The notes under the pieces are model-generated. The model ran no database searches. It saw only the letters and a program-made list of their open reading frames with translations, and was not told the origin of the DNA. A program made the position numbers and the translations under genes. DNA of 64,000 nucleotides from NCBI GenBank assembly GCA_001898415.1, contig MKTU01000039.1:40030-104029 (forward strand). Reading direction: 5' to 3'. This document shows, in pieces, positions 1 to 8,809 of this stretch. How positions within the stretch are numbered: position 1 is the first letter of the stretch; each line of letters opens with the position of its first letter. The DNA is from Rhodanobacter sp. 67-28 (GTDB lineage Bacteria; Pseudomonadota; Gammaproteobacteria; Xanthomonadales; Rhodanobacteraceae).

Positions 1-371
1 AAGTCGGCGATGTCGATCATCTCCTGCACTTCGCCGTCGCCCTCGGGCTTGATCTTGCCCATCTCCAGCGCGACCAGCGAACCCAGTGCGTCCTTGTGCT
101 TGCGCAGCGCCTCGCCGCACAGCCGCACGGCTTCGCCGCGCTGCGGCGCCGGCGTGGTGCGCCACACCTTGAACGCTTCCTGCGCACGCTTGACGATGAC
201 CTCGTAGTCGGCAGCGCTGGAGGCATGCACCGTCGCAATCACCTCGCCGGTGGCCGGATTCACCGGCTGCAGGGCGCCGGCGTCGGTGGTCTTCGACCAC
301 TCGCCCTGGCCGAGATAGGTACCCGAATGTTCGGTACCGATACCGAGCGACTTGAGGATGGCATGCGACAT
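1..371 (-). CDS. ALDH7-like aldehyde dehydrogenase, N-terminal part (cut by window edge)
   Basis: The frame starts at an ATG (369-371 on the complement) and runs off the left edge, giving about 123 residues. It reads as the N-terminal NAD-binding half of an aldehyde dehydrogenase: it has the PVNPATGEVIATVHA strand, the region of WRTTPAPQRGEAVR, and an LEMGKIKPEGDGEVQEMIDI segment. The last of these is typical of the ALDH7 (antiquitin / L-aminoadipate semialdehyde dehydrogenase) branch, which oxidises piperideine-6-carboxylate in lysine catabolism. The catalytic Cys and Glu lie outside the window, so substrate assignment rests on the N-terminal resemblance only. Other ALDH families remain possible. 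Confidence 0.85.
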   Translation of the reverse strand, partial: MSHAILKSLGIGTEHSGTYLGQGEWSKTTDAGALQPVNPATGEVIATVHASSAADYEVIVKRAQEAFKVWRTTPAPQRGEAVRLCGEALRKHKDALGSLVALEMGKIKPEGDGEVQEMIDIAD

Positions 372-595
372 ACGTGGCTCCTGGTCGTGCGGCGCCCGCC
401 GGCGCCGTGGATGAAGTAGGCAATTGGCCATTCTAGCAGGGTGGCAGGAATGGCTTCTTCCCTGCGCGCTGGCGAGGATCGGGTGGGTCGCTCTCGGCCC
501 CGGTTTGCAGCGACCCTGCGCGCGCCCCCGCAATCTGCCTCCGCAAGCTGAAGGGAGGAGCAGAACCGCGCGATCCATGCGAAAATCGCCTCCCC
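372..595. other. Intergenic region between ALDH gene and tRNA-Arg
   Basis: This spacer of 224 bases should hold the promoter of the leftward ALDH gene and that of the rightward tRNA. I see no convincing -35/-10 pair and no supported ORF. Confidence 0.4.
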
Positions 596-672
<77 letters not shown>

Positions 673-681
673 ATCGCAGCG

Positions 682-716
682 AACGCAAGGGTCGGCCATG
701 TCGGCCCTTGTGCGTT
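682..716. terminator. Hairpin between tRNA-Arg and selO
   Basis: AACGCAAGGG pairs with CCCTTG-TG-CGTT (two-base bulge) directly between the tRNA 3' end and the selO stop codon. It sits in a convergent position and has only a short T run (TTT). It probably ends transcription from either side. Confidence 0.5.
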
Positions 717-2282
717 TCAGGAACTGCACGACAGCATCGAGCAACCCGCCTTGTGCCGCGCCCAGTCCGGCCGCCTCGAAGCAAATGCCTCGTGGCCGGG
801 CTGGTCATCGTACGGATGGCGCATCACGTCGAGCAGCTCGCGGATGCCGGAAGGATCGCCCGCGCTTGCCTGGTCGATCACCTGTTGCGCGAGGTAATTG
901 CGCAGCACGTAGCGTGGATTGACCGCCCGCATGCGCGCGCGGCGCACGTCGGCCGAAAGCGGATCGTCGATGAGCCGGGCGGCATAGCGCACCAGCCAGT
1001 CGGCAAGCGCCGGCTCGGTTTCGCGCCGTTTCGCCTCATCGTAGAAGGCATCGTTCATCGGCTGCAGGGTTGGCCTCGCCGGATCGATGTCGGCGAGTGC
1101 GCGAAACCACAGCGTCATGTCGATTTCGGCCGACGCCATCAGCGCATGAAGATCCTGCATCAGCGCCACATCCGCATCACGGCACTCGGCCAGCCCGAGC
1201 TTGCGCGCGATGTTGACGCGATCCGCGGCGGCGTAGACCTCGGCGTAGCGGTCGAGTCCGGCCTGCAACGGCGCCACGTCGTCGAACAGCGGCGCCAATG
1301 CCGCGGCCAACCGGCTCAGGTTCCACCACGCCACGTTCGGCTGCTGGCCGTAGCGGTAGCGGCGGCGCTGCGCGTCGGTGGTGTTCGGCGTCCAGTCCGG
1401 GTCGAAGTTGTCGACCCACCCGTAGGGGCCGTAGTCGATGGTGAGGCCGAGGATCGACATGTTGTCGGTGTTCATCACGCCATGCACGAAGCCCACCCGC
1501 ATCCAGTGCGCGATCATCGTGGCCGTGCGTTCGCAGACCTGGGCGAACCACTCGGCATGCAGCGCCTCGCCCTGCCCCGACAGCTCCGGAAAGTCGCGCC
1601 TGATGGTGAAATCGACCAACTGCCGCAACAGCGCGGCATCGCCGCGCGAGGTCGGCAGCTCGAAATTGCCGAAGCGGATGAACGAAGGCGCCGCACGGCA
1701 GACGATGGCGCCGGGCTCGGGCGCGGCGTGGCCGTCGTAGAACATGTCGCGCAGCACCGGCTCGCCGGTTTCGAGCAGGCACAGGGCGCGCGTGGTCGGC
1801 ACGCCGAGGTGGTGCATCGCCTCGCTGCACAGGAACTCGCGCACCGACGAACGCAGCACCGCGCGACCGTCGGCGCCGCGCGAGTACGGCGTCTGGCCCG
1901 CTCCCTTCAACTGCAACTCCCAACGTTCGCCAGCGGCGCCGATCACCTCGCCCAGCGAAATTGCACGGCCATCGCCGAGCTGGCCGGCCCAGTTGCCGAA
2001 CTGGTGGCCACCGTAATTGGCCGCCCACGGCTGCATGCCTCCGAGCAAGGCATTGCCGCCGAACACCCGGGCGAATTCATCGCTGGCGACATCCGCCTCG
2101 CTGAAACCCAGTGACGCCGCCATCTCCGCCGAATGCGCCAGCAGTCGCGGCGCGGCCACCGGCGTCGGATCGACCCGCGAGTACAGCGCCCCCTCGACCT
2201 GGCGCAGCCGCGCACCTGCCTCCTGGTCCCCGGGCAGCTCGTGCACGAACGCGTTGTCGAAACGAAGCTTGAACATCGGCAT
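717..2282 (-). CDS. selO: Protein adenylyltransferase SelO (YdiU family)
   Basis: The product of about 521 residues belongs to the SelO pseudokinase family, which transfers AMP from ATP to Ser/Thr/Tyr of target proteins and is linked to redox stress. Visible family segments are [39 protein letters not shown], a [10 protein letters not shown] catalytic-type loop followed by [11 protein letters not shown], and the C-terminal tail SMLSCSS. In eukaryotic SelO the penultimate region carries selenocysteine; here it is Cys, as in most bacteria. The start is uncertain: the frame opens with a GTG at 2315, but the ATG at 2282 (MPMFKL) or the one two codons later fits family N-termini better. No operon partner. 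Confidence 0.93.
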   Translation of the reverse strand: MPMFKLRFDNAFVHELPGDQEAGARLRQVEGALYSRVDPTPVAAPRLLAHSAEMAASLGFSEADVASDEFARVFGGNALLGGMQPWAANYGGHQFGNWAGQLGDGRAISLGEVIGAAGERWELQLKGAGQTPYSRGADGRAVLRSSVREFLCSEAMHHLGVPTTRALCLLETGEPVLRDMFYDGHAAPEPGAIVCRAAPSFIRFGNFELPTSRGDAALLRQLVDFTIRRDFPELSGQGEALHAEWFAQVCERTATMIAHWMRVGFVHGVMNTDNMSILGLTIDYGPYGWVDNFDPDWTPNTTDAQRRRYRYGQQPNVAWWNLSRLAAALAPLFDDVAPLQAGLDRYAEVYAAADRVNIARKLGLAECRDADVALMQDLHALMASAEIDMTLWFRALADIDPARPTLQPMNDAFYDEAKRRETEPALADWLVRYAARLIDDPLSADVRRARMRAVNPRYVLRNYLAQQVIDQASAGDPSGIRELLDVMRHPYDDQPGHEAFASRRPDWARHKAGCSMLSCSS

Positions 2283-2459
2283 ACCCGACCGATTGTAGGT
2301 GAGCAGCCTGTCCACAAGGGACTTCCTTTGGTCGCGCGCGATACTTTTTGCGTCACGTGATGAAGAGCATCGTGCACAGGGTGTGCCCCTACAAGCATGG
2401 CGCTACGGCGTTGGCATCGCGGACAGCTATAGTCGGCGCGCCCAGCCTGCGAGAAGCGC

Positions 2460-3047
2460 ATGAACGACACACCCGCCGACCTCAACGCCGACGCCCTGCC
2501 CGAAGACGCGCCCTGCCTCGCCGCCACCACGCGCTGGATCGAGCGTGCAGTGGTCGGGCTGAACCTCTGCCCGTTCGCCCGCGCGCCGCACGTGCAGGGC
2601 AAGCTGCGCCTGCGGGTAAGCCACGCACGCGACACCGATACGCTGCTCGACGACCTGTGCGGCGAACTGCAATCGTTGAACGCCCTGACGCCGGACGAAT
2701 GCGAGACGGGCCTGCTGATCCATCCGTTCGTGCTGAACGACTTCCTCGACTACAACGATTTTCTCGACGTGGCCGATGCCGCGGTGCAGACGCTGGGGCT
2801 CGAAGGCGAATGGCAGGTGGCCGGCTTCCATCCGCAATACCGGTTCGCTCACAGCGCCGACGACGCGATCGAGAACTTCAGCAACCGCTCGCCCTTTCCC
2901 ACCCTGCACCTGCTGCGCGAAGCTAGCGTGGAACGCGCGATGGAACAGATGAGCGACACCGACGCGATCTACCGGCGCAACATCGAGACACTGCGGCGGC
3001 TGGGTGTCGAGGGTTGGCAGGAGCTGTGGCGTGGCGAAACCGGCTGA
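2460..3047 (+). CDS. DUF1415 family protein
   Basis: This gene encodes 195 soluble residues with no signal peptide or membrane segment. It carries the DUF1415 hallmark NLCPFA near residue 36, plus FLDYNDFLDVADAAV, FHPQYRFA and the NRSPFPTLHLLREASV block. The family is common in Xanthomonadales and other proteobacteria, and no biochemical role is established. A TATAGT hexamer at 2428-2433 could be a -10 element. The gene is followed closely by the YkgJ-like cysteine-cluster gene, so the two may be co-transcribed. Confidence 0.9.
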   Translation: MNDTPADLNADALPEDAPCLAATTRWIERAVVGLNLCPFARAPHVQGKLRLRVSHARDTDTLLDDLCGELQSLNALTPDECETGLLIHPFVLNDFLDYNDFLDVADAAVQTLGLEGEWQVAGFHPQYRFAHSADDAIENFSNRSPFPTLHLLREASVERAMEQMSDTDAIYRRNIETLRRLGVEGWQELWRGETG

Positions 3048-3070
3048 ACTTGCGCCACCACACGGCGTTC

Positions 3071-3439
3071 ATGCCCGCCGTGCCATGCTGGCGCGTGAAA
3101 AACATTCCCGACCCTTATAGCGACCCTTACAGCGAAAGCATCGACCCCGGCGTGCAATGCACGACCTGCGAGGCCGTGTGCTGCCGTCTCACCGTGGTAT
3201 TGATGCCCGAAGACCATGTGCCCGCCTGGCTGGTCGATCACGACGCACACGGCATGGAAATCCTGGCCAAGGGCGAAGACGGCTGGTGTGCCGCGGTGGA
3301 CCCGAACACCTCCCGCTGCACCATCTACGAAGACCGCCCCGCGATTTGCCGCAAGTACGCCATGGGCAGCCCGAGCTGCCGCGACGAGCGCCACAAATGG
3401 TTCGGCAACGTCATCCCCACGGCGGTGCACGTGCTGTAG
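3071..3439 (+). CDS. YkgJ-family cysteine cluster protein
   Basis: The small protein has the conserved pattern CTTCEAVCCRLTVVL, then SRCTIYEDRPAICRKY and a later Cys (SPSC). That is the CxxC...CC...C...C arrangement of the YkgJ/CxxCxxCC family (UPF0153), thought to bind zinc or an Fe-S cluster. The start is ambiguous: an ATG at 3071, or a GTG at 3095 that begins directly at VKNIPDPYSDPYSE and matches shorter homologues. Neither has a clear ribosome binding site. Its TAG stop (3437-3439) is the first part of a palindromic repeat shared with the convergent rsuA-like gene. Confidence 0.85.
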   Translation: MPAVPCWRVKNIPDPYSDPYSESIDPGVQCTTCEAVCCRLTVVLMPEDHVPAWLVDHDAHGMEILAKGEDGWCAAVDPNTSRCTIYEDRPAICRKYAMGSPSCRDERHKWFGNVIPTAVHVL

Positions 3440-3486
3440 GGCGGACGCCGCCCGCCATCGGATTGCAAAACAGCCGGCGGGCCTAC
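3436..3486. repeat. REP-like palindrome (GTAGG...CCTAC) spanning two convergent stop codons
   Basis: The element begins GTAGGGCGGACGCCGCCCGCC-like (positions 3436-3456) and ends GGCGGGCCTAC (3476-3486). The outer ends are inverted (GTAGG/CCTAC). The TAG in the left end is the stop of the YkgJ-like gene, and the TAG on the opposite strand at 3483-3485 is the stop of the rsuA-like gene. A near-identical left half occurs at 58283-58303 after sbcB. Confidence 0.7.
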
Positions 3487-4181
3487 GCGAAAATCAGCGC
3501 GACCTCGGCGGCATCGAGGGCGCGCCATTCGCCGGGCCGCAGGTCCCCCAAGGCGAGTCCACCGACTGAAATCCGCTGCAGCGTTTCCACGTGGTTGCCC
3601 GCCGCAGCGAACATCCGGCGAACCTGGTGATAGCGGCCCTCAGTGACGGTCAGGCGGGCATGCCGCGGCCCCAGCACATCGAGTGTCGCCGGTGCCAGCG
3701 GTTCCTTCTCCGATTCCAGCAGCAGCGTGCCGCTGGCGAACAGCGCGCCCTCGTCGCCGCGCAGATCCTGTGCGAGGGTGGCCTCGTACACCTTGGCCAC
3801 CTGCGCCTTCGGCGAAATGATCCGGTGCAGCAGCGGGCCGTCGTCGGTGAACAGCAGCAAACCGGAGGTGTCGCGGTCCAGTCGCCCCACGGTGGACAGC
3901 GCGGGCGTACGCACGCTGTAGCGCGGCGGCAGCAGGTCGTAGACGATGCGGCCCGGGTCCTTGCGCGAGCAGGTGACACCGAGCGGCTTGTTCAACATCA
4001 GCACCAGGCCAGGCGGCGGGTCCAGCGGCTCGTCGTCGACGCGGACGGTTTCCAGCGGCACCACGTCGTCGGCGTAGAGCACCTCGCCATCGGCGTCGGT
4101 GATGCGACCGCTGCGGAACAGCCGGGTCACGTCCTTGCGACTGCCGTAGCCGAGGTTGGCGATCAGCTTGACCAGTTTCAT
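3483..4181 (-). CDS. rsuA: Pseudouridine synthase, RsuA family (16S rRNA)
   Basis: The product has 232 residues. An N-terminal S4 RNA-binding domain (KLVKLIANLGYGSRKDVTRL, VNG-like RITDADGEVL) is followed by a pseudouridine synthase core. The core carries the catalytic motif GRLDRDTSGLLLFTDDG, whose second Asp is the nucleophile of the family. VTEGRYHQVRRMFAAAGNHV is the RsuA-type C-terminal motif. RsuA modifies U516 of 16S rRNA, though assignment against the paralogues RluE/RluF-type is not certain. Its ATG overlaps the stop of the upstream methyltransferase gene by 4 bases (ATGA), so the two rRNA modification genes are translationally coupled. Confidence 0.88.
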   Translation of the reverse strand: MKLVKLIANLGYGSRKDVTRLFRSGRITDADGEVLYADDVVPLETVRVDDEPLDPPPGLVLMLNKPLGVTCSRKDPGRIVYDLLPPRYSVRTPALSTVGRLDRDTSGLLLFTDDGPLLHRIISPKAQVAKVYEATLAQDLRGDEGALFASGTLLLESEKEPLAPATLDVLGPRHARLTVTEGRYHQVRRMFAAAGNHVETLQRISVGGLALGDLRPGEWRALDAAEVALIFA

Positions 4182-5239
4182 GCGCGTACTCCGGTGGCCT
4201 CGATCACCTTGAATCCTTCCTGCGTCGCCAGCGTGCGCACCGTCTCGAATCGCTGGCCCAGGTGCGCCTCGTACGGCAGGTGCCGATTCGCCACCAGCAG
4301 CAGGCAGCCGTCCGGTCGCAGCGCATCCGCTGCACTGGTGATGAAGGCGCGGCCCAGCTCCGGCAGGTCCGCGCGGCCCTGGTGGAATGGCGGATTGCTG
4401 ACGATGGCATCGTAGCGTTCGGGCAAGCCGCGGGTCACGTCGTGCCAGTGCACGTTCACCGCCAGCTCGCGACCAGCATCGCGTTGTGCCCGCGCCAGGT
4501 TGACGCGCGCCGGCTCCAGCGCGCGCGCCTCGGCCTCGTACAGGTCGATCGCCGAGACCCGCGGGCAACGCGCGATCAGCTGGCAGGCGAGGTAACCGTA
4601 ACCGGCGCCGAGGTCCGCCACCCGACCGTGCAATTCCACCGGCAGGTGTTCGGCCAGCAGCGCCGAGGCGCGGTCGACGCGGTCCCAGGCGAACAGCCCC
4701 GGCCGGCTGACGTAGCCGCCCGCGATCTCGCGTGGTGCATCCAGTGCCAGCCATGGCTTCAGCAACGCCTGGTCGATGGCAGCGTCGTCCCGCGTGGCCC
4801 AGAACACGCGGCATTTGTGCTTGGACAATTGCTGCACGGGGCCGGCGAGCCTCTGCAGATCCGCCTCACCGGATTTCGCACCCTCGGCATTGGCCATTGC
4901 CGCCAGCACGGTGCCGCCCGGTGCGGTGTGCTGCAGCGCCCGGGCGAACAGCGCGCGCGCCTCGTCGCGCTGGCGCGGCGGCAGCACCAGCACCAGCGCG
5001 AAACGTTCGTCGGCCGCCGGTTCGCCGACGTGCAGGCCCTGTCGCGCCAGCTCCTCCGCGAACGGCAGGAAACCCTGCTCGCACAACCAGCCCGGCTGCG
5101 CCAGCTCGCGCAGGCGCACATTGGCGCGCGCACGCAAGAACAGCACCCGGCCATCCGCGGGCAAACTCAACCGCGCCGTCTCGAACGGCACGAACAACGC
5201 CGCCAGCGCTGCGCTGGGGGGCGCGAATACTCCCGCCAT
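4178..5239 (-). CDS. rsmC: 16S rRNA methyltransferase, RsmC-like
   Basis: The product has 353 residues from the ATG at 5239 (MAGVFAPPSAAL). It has an N-terminal half resembling the catalytically dead RsmC pseudo-domain and a C-terminal Rossmann methyltransferase. The latter shows VADLGAGYGYLACQL (SAM motif I) and the catalytic NPPF tetrapeptide in IVSNPPFHQG, typical of N2-guanine methylation (RsmC makes m2G1207 in 16S rRNA; RlmG is the close paralogue). The longer upstream frame to 5476 has no support. It is followed by the rsuA-like gene with a 4-base overlap. Confidence 0.88.
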   Translation of the reverse strand: MAGVFAPPSAALAALFVPFETARLSLPADGRVLFLRARANVRLRELAQPGWLCEQGFLPFAEELARQGLHVGEPAADERFALVLVLPPRQRDEARALFARALQHTAPGGTVLAAMANAEGAKSGEADLQRLAGPVQQLSKHKCRVFWATRDDAAIDQALLKPWLALDAPREIAGGYVSRPGLFAWDRVDRASALLAEHLPVELHGRVADLGAGYGYLACQLIARCPRVSAIDLYEAEARALEPARVNLARAQRDAGRELAVNVHWHDVTRGLPERYDAIVSNPPFHQGRADLPELGRAFITSAADALRPDGCLLLVANRHLPYEAHLGQRFETVRTLATQEGFKVIEATGVRA

Positions 5240-5318
5240 GCTCACTCGATGTCCTGACCCGGGAAACAGGCGCGCAGTGTATCGCGGCGCCTTTGCGCGC
5301 CTGCCGCCTGCACGGTGC

Positions 5319-6122
5319 TCAAGGCCGTGCGGCGGTACCCGGTGACGCCGGCAATTCGTCCAGCATCTGTTGCGCCAACGGGCCGTAGCCTTCGTCGAAA
5401 TGATGACCACCCTGCTTGGCGTGCACGGTGACCCACGTCGGCAGACCGGGCTGGTCGCACAGACTGTCGGCCGCATCGTCCAGGCCGTAGTAGCACACCA
5501 CTGGCGGCTGGCCGTGCAACGCCCGCAGCGGCGGCAGCGGGTCGTGATGATCGATCGGGTTGACCCACTGCAACGCGTCCTTGAGGTGCTCCTTGAACCA
5601 GCCCTGTTCGATCATGTAACCCTGCAGCTCGATCTCGAAGGTCACGTCGCGGCTGGGCGAGAGCAGCACCATCTGGGTGATCCGCGCACGGTTCTCGGCG
5701 CCGAGCTGGTCGGTGATGGTGGGCAGCACGTCGGCGCCGAACGAAAAGCCGATCAGCCAGATCCGCCGCTTGCCCCACGCATCGAGCTGCTTCGTCATCA
5801 ACGCATCCAGTTCGCGCGCAGTCTGCCGCGGGTCGTGCCCGCGCCAGTAGTACTTGAACGAGTTGATGCCGAGCACCGGCACGCCGCGGTCGATCAAGGC
5901 GATGCCCAGGCGCCGATCCACGTCGGCCCAGCCGCCGTCGCCGGAGACGATCACCGCCATCACGTCGTCCTTCCCCGCCGGCGGTGCGACGGCATGCGCG
6001 GCCACCGGCCAGACCACGGCCGCATCGGCCAGGCTGACCGACGACCAGGGCCGCCACGCCAGCAAGGCGCCAAGCACACCAAGCACCAGCACACCGGCCA
6101 GCCAGGTCTTCCATCGTCTCAT
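5319..6122 (-). CDS. VirJ/AcvB-type alpha/beta hydrolase (putative aminoacyl-phosphatidylglycerol hydrolase)
   Basis: The product has 267 residues. An N-terminal signal or membrane anchor (TWLAGVLVLGVLGALLAW) is followed by a VirJ domain: MAVIVSGDGGWADVDRRLG, INSFKYYWRGHDP, and the nucleophile elbow LIGFSFGADVLP, with Ser in GFSFGA. The C-terminal GGHHFDEGYGPLA supplies the His. Agrobacterium AcvB, which shares this domain, hydrolyses lysyl-phosphatidylglycerol in the periplasm. Here the gene overlaps mprF by 4 bases (ATGA), which strongly supports a role in controlling the lipid product of MprF. The role is inferred from family and context. Confidence 0.85.
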   Translation of the reverse strand: MRRWKTWLAGVLVLGVLGALLAWRPWSSVSLADAAVVWPVAAHAVAPPAGKDDVMAVIVSGDGGWADVDRRLGIALIDRGVPVLGINSFKYYWRGHDPRQTARELDALMTKQLDAWGKRRIWLIGFSFGADVLPTITDQLGAENRARITQMVLLSPSRDVTFEIELQGYMIEQGWFKEHLKDALQWVNPIDHHDPLPPLRALHGQPPVVCYYGLDDAADSLCDQPGLPTWVTVHAKQGGHHFDEGYGPLAQQMLDELPASPGTAARP

Positions 6123-8725
6123 CGGCGCACGACTCCTCCCAATCCGCCGGCGATCAGGCTGGCCACGTTGGCCAGGATCATCGGCAAGGCGATGCCGCGG
6201 GGCACCGCCATGTAGCGCGGCTCCCACTGCGGGTCGAACTTCTGCTTGTAGCGTTGCAGGCCGCGGAAGTTGTAGAAGCGCTCGCCGCGACCGAACACCA
6301 TCGCGCCGAACCGGTTCCACCATGGCGCATGCCGCCGGCTGTGCAGCCCGGCCAGCGGCGCCATGCCGAGGTTGAACCAGCGGTAGCCCTCGGCGCGCGC
6401 CCACAGCATCAGCTCCACGAACAGGTAGTCCATGATGCCGGCCGGGGCGTCCGGGCGATGGCGCATCAGATCGACCGATGCCTCTTCACGGGTGTCGCTG
6501 AGCAGCAGGTTGGCGAATGCCACCAGCTCATCGCCCTGCCACACCAGCGCCATCGGCGTGCGCGCCAGGTAGTGCGGATCGAAGGCACCGAGCGAGAAGC
6601 GCTTTTCGCGCACGTGCTTGTCGCGCAGCCAGGCGTCCGACACCGGCCGCAGCTTCGGCAGCAGGCCGGCCACCGCGTCGGCCGGCACGATCTCCAGGCG
6701 CAGGCCGTCGCGCTGCAGCCTGTTGACCGTGTTGCGCAGCACCTTCTTCGACTTGCCGTCGAGGTTGAAGGCATCCAGTCGCACCCGCGCCTCTTCGCCG
6801 ATCTTAAGCAGGTTCAGGCCCACCTCCAGGTACAGGTCCAGGTTGGCCGGGCTGACCTGGTAGAACACCGGCCAGCCACCCGCTCGCTCGCACTGTTCGA
6901 GGAAGGTCCACACCAGCTCGCGCCGTGCGGCCTCGTCGGTGCCCACCGGATCGCCCATCGCGACCCAACTGCGTCCGATCGTGTCGAACATCACGAAGGC
7001 CTTGTGCTCGTCGTCGAACAGCAAGGTCTTGTCGCCCATCAGGGCCAGGTGTGCCTGCGCCGAGGGAAACTGCTTGATCAGCGGCAGCGCCTGCGCCAAC
7101 TCGGCCTCGCCGGGTCGTTCGCGCTGCAGTTTCTGCGGACGGATCAGGCTGGCCGCCGCGAACAGCATGCCGGTGACGGCCGCGGCCACCAGCGCGCGCA
7201 GCGCGCGCGGCGCGCCGCCGTGTTGCAGGCTGAACTGCCACCACAGGTCGGCGCTGTAGTCGACGTGCTTGTAGCTGAACACCACCAGCCACGCCGCGCA
7301 GCCCAGCGTCGCCACGATCGCCACGATCCAGCCCACGCCGAAGCTGGTGCTGAACAGCGACGCGCGCCGATGGAACAACCGGTGGGCCGGCGCCAGCGCC
7401 AGCGCCAGCAAGGTCATCAGCGCGGCCTCCTCGTAGTCGATGCCCTTGAGCAGCGAGAACACCGCGCCGGCCAGCAGCAACACCAGGGTCAGCCAGTAGG
7501 CGGCATCCAGCCGCCGTTGCAGGCCGCGCGCCAGGATCAGCAGCAGCATGCCGATCACGCTGGCCAGCAGGTGCGAAACCTCCAGCACCGACAGCGGCAA
7601 CAGCTCGCCGAGGATCGCCATGCGCACCGGCAGCGCGCGGGTCGCGCCGGAGAACAGCAGCACCGCCCCGCAGACCAGGGTCAGGCCGGCGAAGAACGAA
7701 GGCAGCAAGCCGGTGAACCATGGCGCCAGCACGGCCTTGCGGCGCCAGCCCTGCGCCTCGCGCTGCAGCACCAGCACGGCGGCGGCGCACAGCGGCAGCA
7801 GGTAATAGATCACCCGGTACGCGGCCAGCGCACCGAGGATCGGTGCCGTCAGCTGCGCGTTGCCGGTGGCGCCGAAGCCGGCCAGCATCACCGCCTCGAA
7901 CACGCCCAGCCCGCCGGGCACGTGGCTCACCAGGCCGACGATCTGGGCGATCACGAAAATCGCCAGGAAGTGCCCGAAGCCGTTGTTCAACGCATCCGGC
8001 ATCAGCACGTAAAGCACCGCGGCAGCGAGGCCCCAGTCGCAGGCGCCGACCAGGATCTGTTTCAACGCGGTGCCCACCGAAGGCAGCATCACGCGCCAGC
8101 GCCAGATGCGCAGCGGGCGATGGATCAATCCGCCAGCCAGCCACGCCAGCGGCAGTGCGACCAGCACCGCGCCCAACGGCTGGCTCAGACCGGCCAGCGG
8201 CAGCTCCGGCGGCAGCGGCACCCACAACAAGGTGGTGCCGGTGAGCGCCAGCAGGCCGAGCCAGAAGCTGCTGGTGCAGAACAGCACCACGCGGGCGATC
8301 TCGCCGTTGCCCAGCCCGTTCTGCACGTAGAAGCGATAGCGGATCGAACCGGACACCAGCAGCGACATGCCCAGGGCGTTGCTGAAGGCGTAGCTGATGA
8401 AGGAAATCAGGCCGACCCGCCGCCACGGCAGCCGACGTCCGATCGCGGCCAGCGCCAGGCGGTCGTACATCGTCATCACCGCGTAGCCGGCCAGGGTAAA
8501 CAGCACCGCCAGGCCCAGGCGTTCGTGCGACAGGCCCTGCACGTACTGGCGCACCTGGTGGTAATTCACCTCGCGCGCCAGCAGATGCAGGGCGAACAGC
8601 GCCAGGCACAGCATGCCCACCGAGAACAGCGGGCCGGCGGCGTGGCGCAACCACACCGCGCGCTGGCTGGGGGCATCGAGAATCGCGCCCGCGCGCGGCG
8701 CCCGTTCGTCTAGTTCCTGCACCAC
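6119..8725 (-). CDS. mprF: Bifunctional aminoacyl-phosphatidylglycerol synthase/flippase MprF
   Basis: This is a large membrane protein of 868 residues. Residues from about 30 to 510 form a many-helix integral membrane flippase region, including FISYAFSNALGMSLLVSGSI and SHVPGGLGVFEAVML. The C-terminal part from about 530 is the soluble DUF2156 synthase domain: LMGDKTLLFDDEHKAFVMF, GRSWVAMGDPVG, PAGIMDYLFVELMLWA, FNLGMAPLAG. MprF transfers lysine or alanine from aminoacyl-tRNA to phosphatidylglycerol and flips the product, giving resistance to cationic peptides. The amino acid used cannot be told from sequence alone. It is upstream of, and coupled to, the VirJ-type hydrolase gene. Confidence 0.95.
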   Translation of the reverse strand: MVQELDERAPRAGAILDAPSQRAVWLRHAAGPLFSVGMLCLALFALHLLAREVNYHQVRQYVQGLSHERLGLAVLFTLAGYAVMTMYDRLALAAIGRRLPWRRVGLISFISYAFSNALGMSLLVSGSIRYRFYVQNGLGNGEIARVVLFCTSSFWLGLLALTGTTLLWVPLPPELPLAGLSQPLGAVLVALPLAWLAGGLIHRPLRIWRWRVMLPSVGTALKQILVGACDWGLAAAVLYVLMPDALNNGFGHFLAIFVIAQIVGLVSHVPGGLGVFEAVMLAGFGATGNAQLTAPILGALAAYRVIYYLLPLCAAAVLVLQREAQGWRRKAVLAPWFTGLLPSFFAGLTLVCGAVLLFSGATRALPVRMAILGELLPLSVLEVSHLLASVIGMLLLILARGLQRRLDAAYWLTLVLLLAGAVFSLLKGIDYEEAALMTLLALALAPAHRLFHRRASLFSTSFGVGWIVAIVATLGCAAWLVVFSYKHVDYSADLWWQFSLQHGGAPRALRALVAAAVTGMLFAAASLIRPQKLQRERPGEAELAQALPLIKQFPSAQAHLALMGDKTLLFDDEHKAFVMFDTIGRSWVAMGDPVGTDEAARRELVWTFLEQCERAGGWPVFYQVSPANLDLYLEVGLNLLKIGEEARVRLDAFNLDGKSKKVLRNTVNRLQRDGLRLEIVPADAVAGLLPKLRPVSDAWLRDKHVREKRFSLGAFDPHYLARTPMALVWQGDELVAFANLLLSDTREEASVDLMRHRPDAPAGIMDYLFVELMLWARAEGYRWFNLGMAPLAGLHSRRHAPWWNRFGAMVFGRGERFYNFRGLQRYKQKFDPQWEPRYMAVPRGIALPMILANVASLIAGGLGGVVRR

Positions 8726-8809
8726 GCGGCTCGCATTCCCCGGAAAGGCCGCCAGTTTAGGGCCAGTCGCGTGGCAGCCGCTGAACGGCAGCCACGCGGC
8801 AAGGCGACC

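Noticed and set aside
708..2114. Long plus-strand frame opposite selO
   Set aside because: It is the antisense shadow of the selO coding sequence in a high-GC genome; its product is rich in Arg/His/Gln with no family features, while selO on the other strand matches throughout.
6254..8713. Plus-strand frame of about 820 codons opposite mprF
   Set aside because: Gln/Arg/His-rich low-complexity translation typical of an antisense frame; mprF on the minus strand has all expected domains.
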